From Chitinophagales bacterium (GTDB lineage Bacteria > Bacteroidota > Bacteroidia > Chitinophagales > JADIYW01): DNA of 64,000 nucleotides. The notes under the pieces were generated by a model. The model had not been told where the DNA came from and did not search any database. It saw nothing but the letters and a program-made list of their open reading frames with translations. Positions 43,097-52,509 of this stretch are shown piece after piece. The position numbers and the translations under genes were made by a program. The stretch lies in the NCBI GenBank assembly GCA_020636535.1, contig JACJXT010000011.1, positions 1,984,001-2,048,000 on the forward strand. Reading direction: 5' to 3'. Each line of letters opens with the position of its first letter. Position 1 is the stretch's first letter.

Positions 43097-43624
43097 ATGA
43101 TTACACTTTTTCATGGAACACCAAGACCTAATAGTCAGTCGAGAAAAGTAGCCAATTATTACGATTATTTATTAGGCGAAAAAAATGTAAAGCATTTCTT
43201 CTTTACACTTGAAAATGTAGATAAAACTATTTTTACCGATTTTTACAATACTGTTCCAAAAAATCCACAATTAGTAAGTATAGAAGAAGGTATATTGCAA
43301 CCAACTACAAAATATATTTTTATCATTCCAGAGTATAACGGCAGTTTTCCTGGAACACTAAAAGCATTTATAGATGCAACAGATGTAAAATCCTGCTTTC
43401 ATGGTAAAAGAGCATGCATTACTGGTGTTGCTGCTGGTAGAGCTGGAAATTTAAGAGGCATTGATCAATTTTCTAATATTTTACATCATTTAAAAATGGA
43501 AGTGATGCATCTAAAACTACCATTATCTGCTATTGATGAAAATATAGATGCCAATGGAAATTTAATCAATGAAGAATACAAAAAAATGATTGATACACAG
43601 ATTGATTTATTCCTAAAACACTAA
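43097..43624 (+). CDS. NADPH-dependent FMN reductase, flavodoxin-like
   Basis: A 175-residue protein of the NADPH-dependent FMN reductase family. The first loop TPRPNSQSRKVAN binds the FMN phosphate; PEYNGSFPGTLKAFIDA (about residues 79-95) is the typical active-site element. It transfers electrons from NADPH to flavin, quinone or azo substrates. It is first in a three-gene plus-strand unit with a peptide-binding lipoprotein and a queuosine-precursor transporter. Confidence 0.92.
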   Translation: MITLFHGTPRPNSQSRKVANYYDYLLGEKNVKHFFFTLENVDKTIFTDFYNTVPKNPQLVSIEEGILQPTTKYIFIIPEYNGSFPGTLKAFIDATDVKSCFHGKRACITGVAAGRAGNLRGIDQFSNILHHLKMEVMHLKLPLSAIDENIDANGNLINEEYKKMIDTQIDLFLKH

Positions 43625-43630
43625 GAGTTG

Positions 43631-45232
43631 ATGAAAAAAATAATATATATAATTGCTGTACTCTTTATAGTATCGTGCAATTCAAATGGAAAGCAAAAAA
43701 GCGATGTATTTAAATTAAACATTAGTGCTGGTTTAACTTCTTTAGATCCTGCATTTGCAAAAGACCAAGCGACCATGTGGTGCGATAATCAAATTTATAA
43801 CGGATTGGTACAAATAGATGAACAATTGAATGTACAACCATGTATTGCCAAATCGTGGACAATTACTGAAGATGGAAAAACATATACTTTTCATTTAAGA
43901 AATGATGTTTTTTTTCACGATAACGATTTATTTAAAGATGGTAAAGGACGAAAAGTAACTGCTTCGGATTTTGTATATTCTTTTAATAGAATAATTGATA
44001 CTACAATTGCTTCAACAGGAGCTTGGTTGTTTAACGGAAAAGTAATCGACGAGAATCCTTTTGTAGCTATTGATGATACTACGCTTCAAATTCAGTTGCA
44101 ACATGCTTTTAGACCTTTTCTTGGTTTGTTGACTTTACAATATTGTTCGGTTGTGCCAAAAGAAGTGGTAGACCATTTTGGTAAAGATTTTCGTGCAAAT
44201 CCTTGTGGTACTGGACCTTTTAAAATGGTGCGTTGGGAAGAAAACAATGTATTGATTTTAACTAAAAATGATAACTATTTTGAACACGATGCAGCAGGAA
44301 AACCATTGCCTTATTTGAATGGTATTCGCATTAGTTTTATAGCAGATAAAGGAGCAGAGTTCAATCAGTTTGCACAAGGAAAACTCGATTTTATGACTGG
44401 TTTAGATGTTGCTTATAAAGACAAGTTATTATCGCCAACAGGTGAATTATTGCCAGAATGGAAAGATAAACTCAATTTTATTAAAATGCCATATATGAAT
44501 ACCGAATACTTAGGTATTTCTATGGGAAAACAACCTTGCGAAGCTCTCAAAAATCAGAAAGTTAGACAAGCATTAAACTATGCTATTGATAGAAAGAAAA
44601 TGATTGAATATCTTAGAAATGGTATAGGTGTTCCTGCAATCAATGGAATTATTCCTGCTGGTATGGCAGATTTTGATGCAAACACTGTGAAAGGATATGA
44701 TTTTGATATAGAAAAAGCAAAACAATTATTAGCAGAAGCAGGTTATCCAAATGGAAATGGTGTTGATGAGATTACGATATATTCTAATCCAACCTATCAA
44801 GATTTAATAACTTTTATTGCGAAAGAATTTAAGAATATTGGTATTAAAACAAAGATTGAAAATACACCAGCTGCTTTTTTAAGAGAAGCCATGCGTAAAA
44901 ATGAAGTAGAAGTTTTTAGAGCATCTTGGATTGGCGATTATCCTGATGGTGAAAATTATTTGTCATTATTTTATAGTGGTTATGGTGCACCACCAAATTA
45001 TACTTTTTATAAAAATACTAATTACGATAAATTATATGAACAAGCCATTTCAACGATAGATGATGCTAAAGCGAAACAATTATATCATCAATTAGAAAAT
45101 ATCATGATAAAAGACGCACCAATTATTCCTTTATACTACGATGAAATTACTCGCTTTGTACATAAAAATGTAAAAGGATTACCGAATAATGCAATGAATT
45201 TATTGGTATTAAAAACAGTAGCTTTAGATTAA
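43631..45232 (+). CDS. Oligopeptide-type substrate-binding lipoprotein
   Basis: A 533-residue solute-binding protein of the SBP_bac_5 family. A lipobox FIVSCNS (Cys17) follows the signal peptide. Family segments: SLDPAFAKDQATMWCDNQIYNGLVQ near the start, FHLRNDVFFHDN, ASDFVYSFNRI, GTGPFKMVRWE and RQALNYAIDRKKMI. It captures peptides or similar compounds for an ABC importer, but no permease or ATPase genes are in this window. The ATG at 43631 is preferred to the TTG three bases earlier. Its stop overlaps the transporter gene (TAATG). Confidence 0.92.
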   Translation: MKKIIYIIAVLFIVSCNSNGKQKSDVFKLNISAGLTSLDPAFAKDQATMWCDNQIYNGLVQIDEQLNVQPCIAKSWTITEDGKTYTFHLRNDVFFHDNDLFKDGKGRKVTASDFVYSFNRIIDTTIASTGAWLFNGKVIDENPFVAIDDTTLQIQLQHAFRPFLGLLTLQYCSVVPKEVVDHFGKDFRANPCGTGPFKMVRWEENNVLILTKNDNYFEHDAAGKPLPYLNGIRISFIADKGAEFNQFAQGKLDFMTGLDVAYKDKLLSPTGELLPEWKDKLNFIKMPYMNTEYLGISMGKQPCEALKNQKVRQALNYAIDRKKMIEYLRNGIGVPAINGIIPAGMADFDANTVKGYDFDIEKAKQLLAEAGYPNGNGVDEITIYSNPTYQDLITFIAKEFKNIGIKTKIENTPAAFLREAMRKNEVEVFRASWIGDYPDGENYLSLFYSGYGAPPNYTFYKNTNYDKLYEQAISTIDDAKAKQLYHQLENIMIKDAPIIPLYYDEITRFVHKNVKGLPNNAMNLLVLKTVALD

Positions 45233-46020
45233 TGATTACAAACATCATAAAAGATAAAAGCACAAGATTATTTATTATTCTTGGTGGCATTTTTATTTGT
45301 AATGCATTGGTTGCAGAAGTAATTGGCATTAAAATATTTTCATTAGAAGCTACCTTAGGATTACAGCCAATTAATTTGAATATATTTAATAATAATTTCT
45401 CATTTAATTTAACAACAGGTGTATTATTGTGGCCTGTCGTTTTTGTTATGACTGATATTATTAATGAATACTATGGAACAAGAGGCGTTAAATTTTTATC
45501 GAACTTAACAGTTGGATTATTAGCTTATGCATTTCTAATTTTTTATTTAGCGATTAAATTGGTGCCAGCAGATTGGTGGATTACTTCTAAAGCAAGTGGA
45601 GGTGTACCTAATATGCAAAATGCTTTCCAACAAATATTTGGACAAGGTATTGCAATTATAGTTGGTTCATTAATTGCTTTTCTATTAGGACAATTAATAG
45701 ATGTTGTAGTATTTCATAAAATAAAAAAACATACAGGCGAAAAATATATTTGGTTGCGTTCAACTGGATCAACATTAGTATCTCAATTAATAGATAGTTT
45801 TGTAGTATTATTTATTGCTTTCTATTTAATACCAAAGTATATAACAGGAAATCCTTGGGCATTTTCATTAGTGCTTACAATTTGTATAGGCAATTATATT
45901 TATAAGTTTATAGTAGCAGTTTTACTAACGCCAGTCATTTATATTATACATAATATCATAGAAAAATATTTGGGAGAAGAACTCGCCGATGACTTAAAAA
46001 AAGATGCTTTAATAAGTTGA
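45232..46020 (+). CDS. Queuosine precursor transporter, YhhQ/VUT family
   Basis: A 262-residue membrane protein with about six helices. DIINEYYGTRGVKFLSNLTVGLLAY is the family signature; VVFHKIKKHTGEKYIWLRSTGSTLVSQLIDSFVVLFIAFYLIP follows. YhhQ imports preQ0/preQ1 for queuosine modification of tRNA. The start overlaps the preceding gene's stop by one base. No other queuosine genes are visible in the window. Confidence 0.93.
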   Translation: MITNIIKDKSTRLFIILGGIFICNALVAEVIGIKIFSLEATLGLQPINLNIFNNNFSFNLTTGVLLWPVVFVMTDIINEYYGTRGVKFLSNLTVGLLAYAFLIFYLAIKLVPADWWITSKASGGVPNMQNAFQQIFGQGIAIIVGSLIAFLLGQLIDVVVFHKIKKHTGEKYIWLRSTGSTLVSQLIDSFVVLFIAFYLIPKYITGNPWAFSLVLTICIGNYIYKFIVAVLLTPVIYIIHNIIEKYLGEELADDLKKDALIS

Positions 46021-46103
46021 GTCTAGATATTTATGAAGACTAAATTAAACCTTGTTGCTATCTTCACTAGGTAGAAATAATATTGCAACTCATTCTACAC
46101 GCT

Positions 46104-47999
46104 CTACAATCCTGCTCCTTTTATAATTTCTTCTACTACACTTGGATCTAATAAAGTACTAGTATCACCTAAATTACTGATGTCTTTTTCAGCCACTTTT
46201 CGTAGAATACGGCGCATTATTTTACCACTTCTAGTTTTCGGCAATCCAGATACTACTTGTATTTTATCTGGTTTAGCAATTGCACCAATATATTTAGTTA
46301 CTACATCTAAAACCGACTGATTAAAGTTTTCTGTTGTTTCATTACCATCTGTAATGACAAAAGCATAAATACCTTGTCCTTTTATATCATGCGGAAAACC
46401 TACAACAGCACTTTCAATAATATTAGGATGTTCGTTAATCGCATTTTCAACTTCTGCTGTTCCTAATCGGTGTCCGCTTACATTAATTACATCATCAACT
46501 CTACCTATAATTCTATAATAACCATCGTAATCTCTTCTACAACCATCTCCAGTAAAATATTTATTTTCAAAAGTACTGAAATAAGTCAGTTTACATCGTT
46601 CATGATCGCCATAAGTAGTTCTTAATATAGAAGGCCATGGAAACTGAATACACAACAATCCTTCTACATTATTTTCTAAAAGTTCATTGCCATCATTATC
46701 TACCAAACAAGGTTGAATGCCTGGCAAAGGCAAAGTAGCATAAGTTGGCTTAGTAGCAATTACATTTGGAATAGGTGAAATCATAATGCCACCAGTTTCT
46801 GTTTGCCACCAAGTGTCTACAATTGGACATTTTTTCTTTCCTATATATTCGTTATACCAATGCCACGCTTCTGCATTAATAGGTTCGCCAACAGAGCCAA
46901 TTACTTTTAAGGAATCTAATTTGTAAGTATTTACATACTCTAAACCTTTTGCCATTAATGCACGAATAGCCGTTGGTGCAGTATAAAATTTAGTTACTTT
47001 CAATTTATCGCAGACTTGCCAAAATCTTCCTGCATCTGGAAATGTAGGTACACCTTCAAACATCACCGTGGTAGCTCCAGCTAATAAAGGTCCATAAACA
47101 ATATACGAATGACCAGTTATCCAACCAATATCTGCGGTACACCAATAAATATCATTGGGCTCATACTGAAATACATTAATAAAGGTATAATAAGTATATA
47201 CCATATAACCACCACAAGTGTGTACTACGCCTTTGGGTTTTCCTGTAGAACCAGAAGTATATAAAATAAACAATTCATCTTCACTTTCCATTGTCGTAGC
47301 TTCGCACTCGCTACTAGCATTTTGCATTGCATCTTGCCAATACACATCTCTGCTTTCATCAAAATGAATGGATTGATTGGTTCTTTGATATACAATAACC
47401 TTTTCTATACTATTACACGATAGCAGTGCTTCATCGCAAATATCTTTTAAAGGAACTGTTTTTTCGCCACGATACAAACCATCAGCAGTAACCAATATTT
47501 TACAAGAAGAATCATTAATTCTATCAGAAAGCGATTTAGCCGAAAATCCTGCAAATACTACAGAATGTATAGCACCAATTCTAGCACAAGCCAATACAGC
47601 AATGGCCAATTCTGGAATCATAGGCATGTACAAACAAACTCTATCACCTTTTATAACACCATAATTTTTTAAAACATTAGCAAATTTGCAAACTTCTTGA
47701 TGCAGTTCTTTATATGTCAATCTTCTTTCAGCTTCATTCGGATCGTTTGGTTCCCAAATAATGGCAACTTTATCACCTTGCGTAGCCAAGTGTCTGTCTA
47801 AACAATTTTCGGTAATGTTGAGTTGTCCACCATCAAACCATTTTATGCTTGGTGTTTTAAATTCCCAATCTAAAACAGTATCCCATTTTTTTCTCCATGT
47901 AAAGCTTGAAGCAATATCGCTCCAAAAATCCTCAGGTTGTTCTACGCTCTTTTTATACGCTTCGTGATATTGTGCTAATGTTGTAATTTGATGTTGCAT
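46104..47999 (-). CDS. acs: Acetate--CoA ligase
   Basis: A 631-residue AMP-forming acetyl-CoA synthetase. Motifs in order: LYTSGSTGKPKGVVHT (AMP-binding A3), WWQTETGGIMISP (A5), YFTGDGCRRDYDGYYRIIGRVDDVINVSGHRLGTAEVE (A7-A8 region) and PKTRSGKIMRRILRK (A10, whose lysine is the acetylation-controlled site). It activates acetate to acetyl-CoA. The gene stands alone and is divergent from the Fur-family gene; CcpA/cAMP-type regulation is not visible. TATATTTA upstream is a one-base mismatch to the promoter consensus. Confidence 0.96.
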   Translation of the reverse strand: MQHQITTLAQYHEAYKKSVEQPEDFWSDIASSFTWRKKWDTVLDWEFKTPSIKWFDGGQLNITENCLDRHLATQGDKVAIIWEPNDPNEAERRLTYKELHQEVCKFANVLKNYGVIKGDRVCLYMPMIPELAIAVLACARIGAIHSVVFAGFSAKSLSDRINDSSCKILVTADGLYRGEKTVPLKDICDEALLSCNSIEKVIVYQRTNQSIHFDESRDVYWQDAMQNASSECEATTMESEDELFILYTSGSTGKPKGVVHTCGGYMVYTYYTFINVFQYEPNDIYWCTADIGWITGHSYIVYGPLLAGATTVMFEGVPTFPDAGRFWQVCDKLKVTKFYTAPTAIRALMAKGLEYVNTYKLDSLKVIGSVGEPINAEAWHWYNEYIGKKKCPIVDTWWQTETGGIMISPIPNVIATKPTYATLPLPGIQPCLVDNDGNELLENNVEGLLCIQFPWPSILRTTYGDHERCKLTYFSTFENKYFTGDGCRRDYDGYYRIIGRVDDVINVSGHRLGTAEVENAINEHPNIIESAVVGFPHDIKGQGIYAFVITDGNETTENFNQSVLDVVTKYIGAIAKPDKIQVVSGLPKTRSGKIMRRILRKVAEKDISNLGDTSTLLDPSVVEEIIKGAGL

Positions 48000-48186
48000 A
48001 GTATTTTATTCTTTCTAAATATAGTAAACCTATTTCTAAAATTTAAACACAAGTTGACTAAGACATTAAATTTCCCATCAGAGTTACTCGATAGAGAACG
48101 CTGATGAATGAAAATTTGAAGAACGAAAAATATACGGGATCTATTCTTTTGCAATTCTAAATTATACTGAATTTGGCTTAATTCCT

Positions 48187-48194
48187 TATCTTTG
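48187..48194 (+). promoter_or_regulatory. Bacteroidota -7 element upstream of the Fur-family gene
   Basis: TATCTTTG fits TAnnTTTG exactly and ends eight bases before the start codon at 48202. No -33 TTG with correct spacing was found. Confidence 0.45.
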
Positions 48195-48201
48195 CTATGT
48201 A

Positions 48202-48669
48202 ATGAATACTGCTACAGAAAAAATATATTTAGAAGCAAAACAAATATTTACCAATTATATTGAAAAAAATAAATTGCGTAAAACGCCAGAGCGATTCATT
48301 ATACTAGAAACCATTTACAATAGAGATGACCATTTTGATGCAGAAGATTTATACATACAAATAAGAAATAATAATATTAATGTAAGTCGAGCTACCGTTT
48401 ATAACACACTAGATGTATTGGTCAATTGTGATTTAGTCACCAAGCACCAGTTTGGAGAAAATCATGCCATGTATGAAAAAGCATATGGTAGCAGACAGCA
48501 CGACCACTTAATTTGTATGGACTGTGGTAAAGTATTTGAGTTCTGCGATCCAAGATTACAGTTAGTAAAAAAATCAGCTTCCGAATTATTTCTTCAAGAA
48601 ATTAAAACACATTCATTAACATTGTATGGCAACTGTAGCAAAACCAATTGTGATAATTTGAAGAAGTAA
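48202..48669 (+). CDS. Fur-family transcriptional regulator
   Basis: A 155-residue metal-dependent regulator. The N-terminal winged helix includes LRKTPERFIILETIYNRDDHFDAEDLY and VSRATVYNTLDVLVNCDLV; the C-terminal metal domain has GSRQHDHLICMDCGKVFEFCD with the CxxC structural zinc site, and a second Cys pair near the end (YGNCSKTNCDN). The group includes Fur, Zur and PerR; no targets or divergent regulon gene can be assigned, although it is divergent from acs. Confidence 0.93.
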   Translation: MNTATEKIYLEAKQIFTNYIEKNKLRKTPERFIILETIYNRDDHFDAEDLYIQIRNNNINVSRATVYNTLDVLVNCDLVTKHQFGENHAMYEKAYGSRQHDHLICMDCGKVFEFCDPRLQLVKKSASELFLQEIKTHSLTLYGNCSKTNCDNLKK

Positions 48670-48809
48670 GCATCTGCTAATTCTAATATTCTATTGCCTT
48701 TTTGTCGTAAAAAATATAATTTAACAGACAAATTTTCCTATCGTATTATAAAAATACTAACATTTTGTCAGCGGTATATTTTTTGATGTATCTAAGCTAA
48801 AATAAAAAA

Positions 48810-51416
48810 ATGAATCCAAATAATTATACCATAAAATCACAAGAAATAATAGCCAATGCTCAACAGTTGGCTTTTAATGATAAACACAGTACTATGGATA
48901 CTTTGCATTTACTCAAAGCTATTCTTAATACAGACAAAGACATTACACCATATTTATTCAAAAAATTGGGTGTCAATACAAATAACATCAATACAGTTGT
49001 AGATACATTATTAAGCAAACAAGCAACTGTAACTAACGATAGTGTAAAATATCCATCTCAAAATTTAGCACAAGTTTTAATGAAAGCCAATTCCTATTTA
49101 AAAGAATTTGGCGATGAATTCGTTTCAGTAGAACATTTGTTGTTGGCATTGCTTTCTGTAAATGACGAAACTTCCAAAATTTTGAAAGACGCAGGCATTA
49201 ATACTAAAAATTTAACCGAAGCAATTAAAGAATTACGAAAAGGATCAACAGTAAATAATCCAAGTGCCGATATGAATTTTAATGCATTAGAAAAATATGC
49301 TAAAAATCTAAATGAATTAGCAAAAGAAAACAAACTCGATCCTGTTATTGGTAGAGATGAAGAAATTCGTAGAGTATTACACATACTTTCTCGAAGAACC
49401 AAAAATAATCCAATCTTAGTTGGCGAACCTGGCGTTGGTAAAACTGCAATTGCAGAAGGTATTGCTCATAGAATTATATCTGGTGATGTTCCTGAAAACT
49501 TAAAATCTAAAATTATATTTTCTTTAGATATGGGTGCTTTAATTGCTGGTGCTAAATACAAAGGCGAGTTCGAAGAAAGATTAAAAGCTGTGATTAAAGA
49601 TGTAGTTGATTCAAACGGACAAATTATTTTGTTTATAGATGAAATTCATACATTAGTTGGTGCTGGTGGTGGTGGCGATGGTGCTATGGATGCTGCCAAT
49701 ATTTTAAAACCTGCTTTGGCTCGTGGCGAATTACGGTCTATTGGTGCTACCACTTTAAATGAATATCAAAAGTATTTTGAGAAAGATAAAGCTCTCGAAA
49801 GAAGATTTCAAAAAGTTATGGTACAAGAACCAAGTGTAGAAGATGCAGTTTCTATTTTGCGTGGATTGAAAGAACGCTACGAAAATCATCATAAGGTAAC
49901 TATTAAAGACGAAGCTATTATTGCTGCTGTTGAATTATCTAATAGATATATTACCAACAGATTTTTACCAGATAAAGCTATCGATTTAATTGATGAAGCT
50001 GCTGCAAAATTGCGTTTAGAAATGGATTCTGTTCCTGAAGAACTCGATGAATTAGATAGAAAAATTAGACAGCTTGAAATTGAAAGAGAAGCTTTAAAAA
50101 GAGAAAACAACACCAGTAAAGTCGAAGAATTGTCTAAAACACTAGCAGAACTTAACGATAAACGAAACGAATTAAAAGCTACTTGGCAAAGCGAAAAAGA
50201 TATTGTTGACAAAATCCAATTAGAAAAACAAAATATAGAAAACTTTAAACTCCAAGCTGATGCTGAAGAAAGAAATGGCAACTACGGAAAAGTAGCAGAA
50301 TTGCGTTATGGTAAAATAAAAGATGCTGAAGCAAACTTAGTAGTATTAGAAGAACAAATTCAAGCATTAAAAAGCGATAGTAGATTGATGAAGGAAGAAG
50401 TTGAAGCTAATGAAATTGCAGAAATTGTTTCTAAATGGACAGGCATTCCAATTACCAAAATGCTACAAACTGAAAAAGACAAACTGCTACATCTAGAAGA
50501 TTATTTACACAACAGAGTGGTTGGTCAAGATGAAGCCATTGTTGCAGTTGCTGATGCTATTAGACGAAGCAGAGCTGGTTTACAAGATCCAAATAAACCA
50601 ATTGGTTCTTTCTTGTTTGTAGGAACAACTGGTGTTGGTAAAACCGAATTAGCTAAAGCTTTAGCAGAATTGTTGTTTGATGATGAAAAAGCAATGATAC
50701 GAATTGATATGAGCGAGTACATGGAAAAACACAGTGTTTCTCGTTTAATTGGTTCGCCTCCAGGTTATGTTGGCTACGATGAAGGTGGTCAGTTAACAGA
50801 AGCTGTTCGCAATAAACCTTATGCTGTTGTTTTGTTAGATGAAATTGAAAAAGCACATCCAGATGTATTTAATATTTTACTACAAGTGTTAGAAGATGGA
50901 CGATTAACGGATAATAAAGGTAGAATAGTTGACTTTAAAAATACTATTATTATTATGACATCTAATATAGGTTCTCATTTAATACAACAAAATTTCGACG
51001 AAGTTAAAAATGAAGATGATGTATTTGCAGCTACCGAAACTTCTAAAGCTCAAATATTCGAAGCGTTAAAAAGAGTTTTAAAACCAGAATTTTTTAATAG
51101 AATTGATGAAGTGATTATGTTCAAACCATTATTGCCAATTGATTTAAAAGCAGTAGTAAAAATTCAGTTAGATAGTTTAGTAAAACAATTATCTAAAATG
51201 GATATACAATTAGAATATACAGGAGAATTAGTCGATTTCTTAGCAGACGAAGGTTATGATGCAACATTTGGAGCAAGACCATTAAAAAGATTAATCAACA
51301 AAGAAATCATTAATGAACTATCTAAAATGATATTGGCAGATAAAGTAGAAAAAGACAAAACTATTTTAGCAGACAGCATAGACGGACAAATCATTTTTAG
51401 AAACACGAATAACTAA
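48810..51416 (+). CDS. clpB: ATP-dependent chaperone ClpB
   Basis: An 868-residue Hsp100 disaggregase. Two Clp_N repeats (about residues 5-145), the first AAA+ domain with Walker A GEPGVGKT at 205-212, the coiled-coil middle domain (about 405-530, rich in Glu/Lys/Leu) that marks ClpB rather than ClpA or ClpC, and the second AAA+ domain with Walker A GTTGVGKT at 605-612 and the GSPPGYVGYDEGG pore loop. It works with DnaK to rescue aggregated protein. It is a single gene with the Fur-family gene 140 bases upstream. Confidence 0.97.
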   Translation: MNPNNYTIKSQEIIANAQQLAFNDKHSTMDTLHLLKAILNTDKDITPYLFKKLGVNTNNINTVVDTLLSKQATVTNDSVKYPSQNLAQVLMKANSYLKEFGDEFVSVEHLLLALLSVNDETSKILKDAGINTKNLTEAIKELRKGSTVNNPSADMNFNALEKYAKNLNELAKENKLDPVIGRDEEIRRVLHILSRRTKNNPILVGEPGVGKTAIAEGIAHRIISGDVPENLKSKIIFSLDMGALIAGAKYKGEFEERLKAVIKDVVDSNGQIILFIDEIHTLVGAGGGGDGAMDAANILKPALARGELRSIGATTLNEYQKYFEKDKALERRFQKVMVQEPSVEDAVSILRGLKERYENHHKVTIKDEAIIAAVELSNRYITNRFLPDKAIDLIDEAAAKLRLEMDSVPEELDELDRKIRQLEIEREALKRENNTSKVEELSKTLAELNDKRNELKATWQSEKDIVDKIQLEKQNIENFKLQADAEERNGNYGKVAELRYGKIKDAEANLVVLEEQIQALKSDSRLMKEEVEANEIAEIVSKWTGIPITKMLQTEKDKLLHLEDYLHNRVVGQDEAIVAVADAIRRSRAGLQDPNKPIGSFLFVGTTGVGKTELAKALAELLFDDEKAMIRIDMSEYMEKHSVSRLIGSPPGYVGYDEGGQLTEAVRNKPYAVVLLDEIEKAHPDVFNILLQVLEDGRLTDNKGRIVDFKNTIIIMTSNIGSHLIQQNFDEVKNEDDVFAATETSKAQIFEALKRVLKPEFFNRIDEVIMFKPLLPIDLKAVVKIQLDSLVKQLSKMDIQLEYTGELVDFLADEGYDATFGARPLKRLINKEIINELSKMILADKVEKDKTILADSIDGQIIFRNTNN

Positions 51417-51492
51417 TATATTATTAATGTATTAAAAAAGTGCATACTACTTCTATTTTATTAGAAAAAACAATATTTATTAAATTATACTA

Positions 51493-51556
51493 GATGCTGA
51501 ACTTCCTGTCTCTACCTGTCGGCTGACATGGTACCGAACAGGTAGATTTCAGCATC
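51493..51556 (+). repeat. Dispersed hairpin repeat R1, copy 3
   Basis: The most complete copy: a 9-base terminal inverted repeat GATGCTGAA (51493-51501) and TTCAGCATC (51548-51556) encloses an inner hairpin CTACCTGT-CGG (51512-51522) with CCG-A-ACAGGTAG (51534-51545). A T-run follows the right arm, so it could end transcription from clpB. Confidence 0.85.
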
Positions 51557-51582
51557 TTTTTAAAATAAACTTATTTAGAACT

Positions 51583-51658
51583 AGAAGTATTAAATACTTC
51601 AATTTGAGCAACCATGTGTGTGCAACTCATGGTATAAAAAGTATCTAATGCCTAATTT
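51583..51658 (-). repeat. Dispersed intergenic repeat R2, copy 2 (inverted)
   Basis: Its reverse complement matches 23572-23645 closely, including CACATGGTTGCTCAAATT and AGTATTTAATACTTCT, with a two-base CA insertion. It lies next to R1 copy 3. Confidence 0.85.
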
Positions 51659-51807
51659 GGGTTTAATACCTTTTGATTTACTTCCATTATTTTTTATTGC
51701 CGTTGCATCTAATTTTAATTAAATAGTATAATAATTAAACCAACTGAAACTTATTAAAAAATAAATCACTATTTAGTTTTTTACACTGTTTATCTTATAT
51801 TGAGTTG

Positions 51808-52509
51808 ATGCCAAAAACATTTGCAGATAAAGTAATTGCGTTTAATGAAGCGTTATCGTTTACTGGTGCTTTGCCTAATGGTTTTAAGGTAATCAATCCG
51901 TTTGCAGATAACTCAGAAACAATGGTGGTAATGCAGCAATTTTATCATCAGTATTATAATGATATTAAGAAGCGTAAATTTATCATAGGCATTAATCCTA
52001 GCAGACATGGTGCTGGTGTTACTGGCATTCCATTTACTGATACCAAACGATTAGAACTGGTTTGTGGTATTCCAATGCAATCGGCACACACTCATGAATT
52101 ATCTTCTGTTTTTATATATGATATGATTGAACAATTAGGTGGTGTAAAAAACTTTTATAGTAACTTTTATATCAACTCGCCTTTTCCTTTGGCTATAGTT
52201 CAACAATCAAAAAAAGGCAATTGGTTAAATGCCAATTACTACGATAATCGTTTACTTTTTGAAGCCGTAAAACCATTTATGATTGCCATGCTTCAAAAAC
52301 AAATTACCATTGGATTAGATACTACTGAAGTCTTTATTTTAGGTAAGAAAAATGCTATATTTATAGACAAATTAAATCCACAAGCTAAATTGTTCGACCG
52401 ACTTACAGTTCTAGAACATCCAAGATATATTCAACAATATCAATCGAAAGACAAACAGTTGTATATTGACAAGTATCTTCAAGCACTATTAGCAAACAAT
52501 GAAAACTAA
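51808..52509 (+). CDS. SMUG2-like (DUF4918) DNA glycosylase family protein
   Basis: A roughly 233-residue protein of the uracil-DNA glycosylase superfamily. IIGINPSRHGAGVTGIPFTDTKRLELVCGIP (about residues 54-84) is the catalytic motif 1 region of the SMUG2/DUF4918 group; SSVFIYDMIEQLGGVKNFYSNFYINSPFPLAIV follows, and LEHPRYIQQY is the closing motif 2-like HPR block. Related enzymes excise deaminated bases such as xanthine or uracil. The ATG at 51808 is preferred to the TTG at 51805. Its end overlaps the DUF488 gene by 11 bases. Confidence 0.9.
   Translation: MPKTFADKVIAFNEALSFTGALPNGFKVINPFADNSETMVVMQQFYHQYYNDIKKRKFIIGINPSRHGAGVTGIPFTDTKRLELVCGIPMQSAHTHELSSVFIYDMIEQLGGVKNFYSNFYINSPFPLAIVQQSKKGNWLNANYYDNRLLFEAVKPFMIAMLQKQITIGLDTTEVFILGKKNAIFIDKLNPQAKLFDRLTVLEHPRYIQQYQSKDKQLYIDKYLQALLANNEN

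Larger units (their letters stand above)
51417..51807. other. 391-base gene-free region with two dispersed repeats
   Basis: No gene was found. It holds repeat R1 copy 3 (51493-51556) and repeat R2 copy 2 (51583-51658), only 26 bases apart, and AT-rich sequence up to the SMUG2-like gene. Confidence 0.7.
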
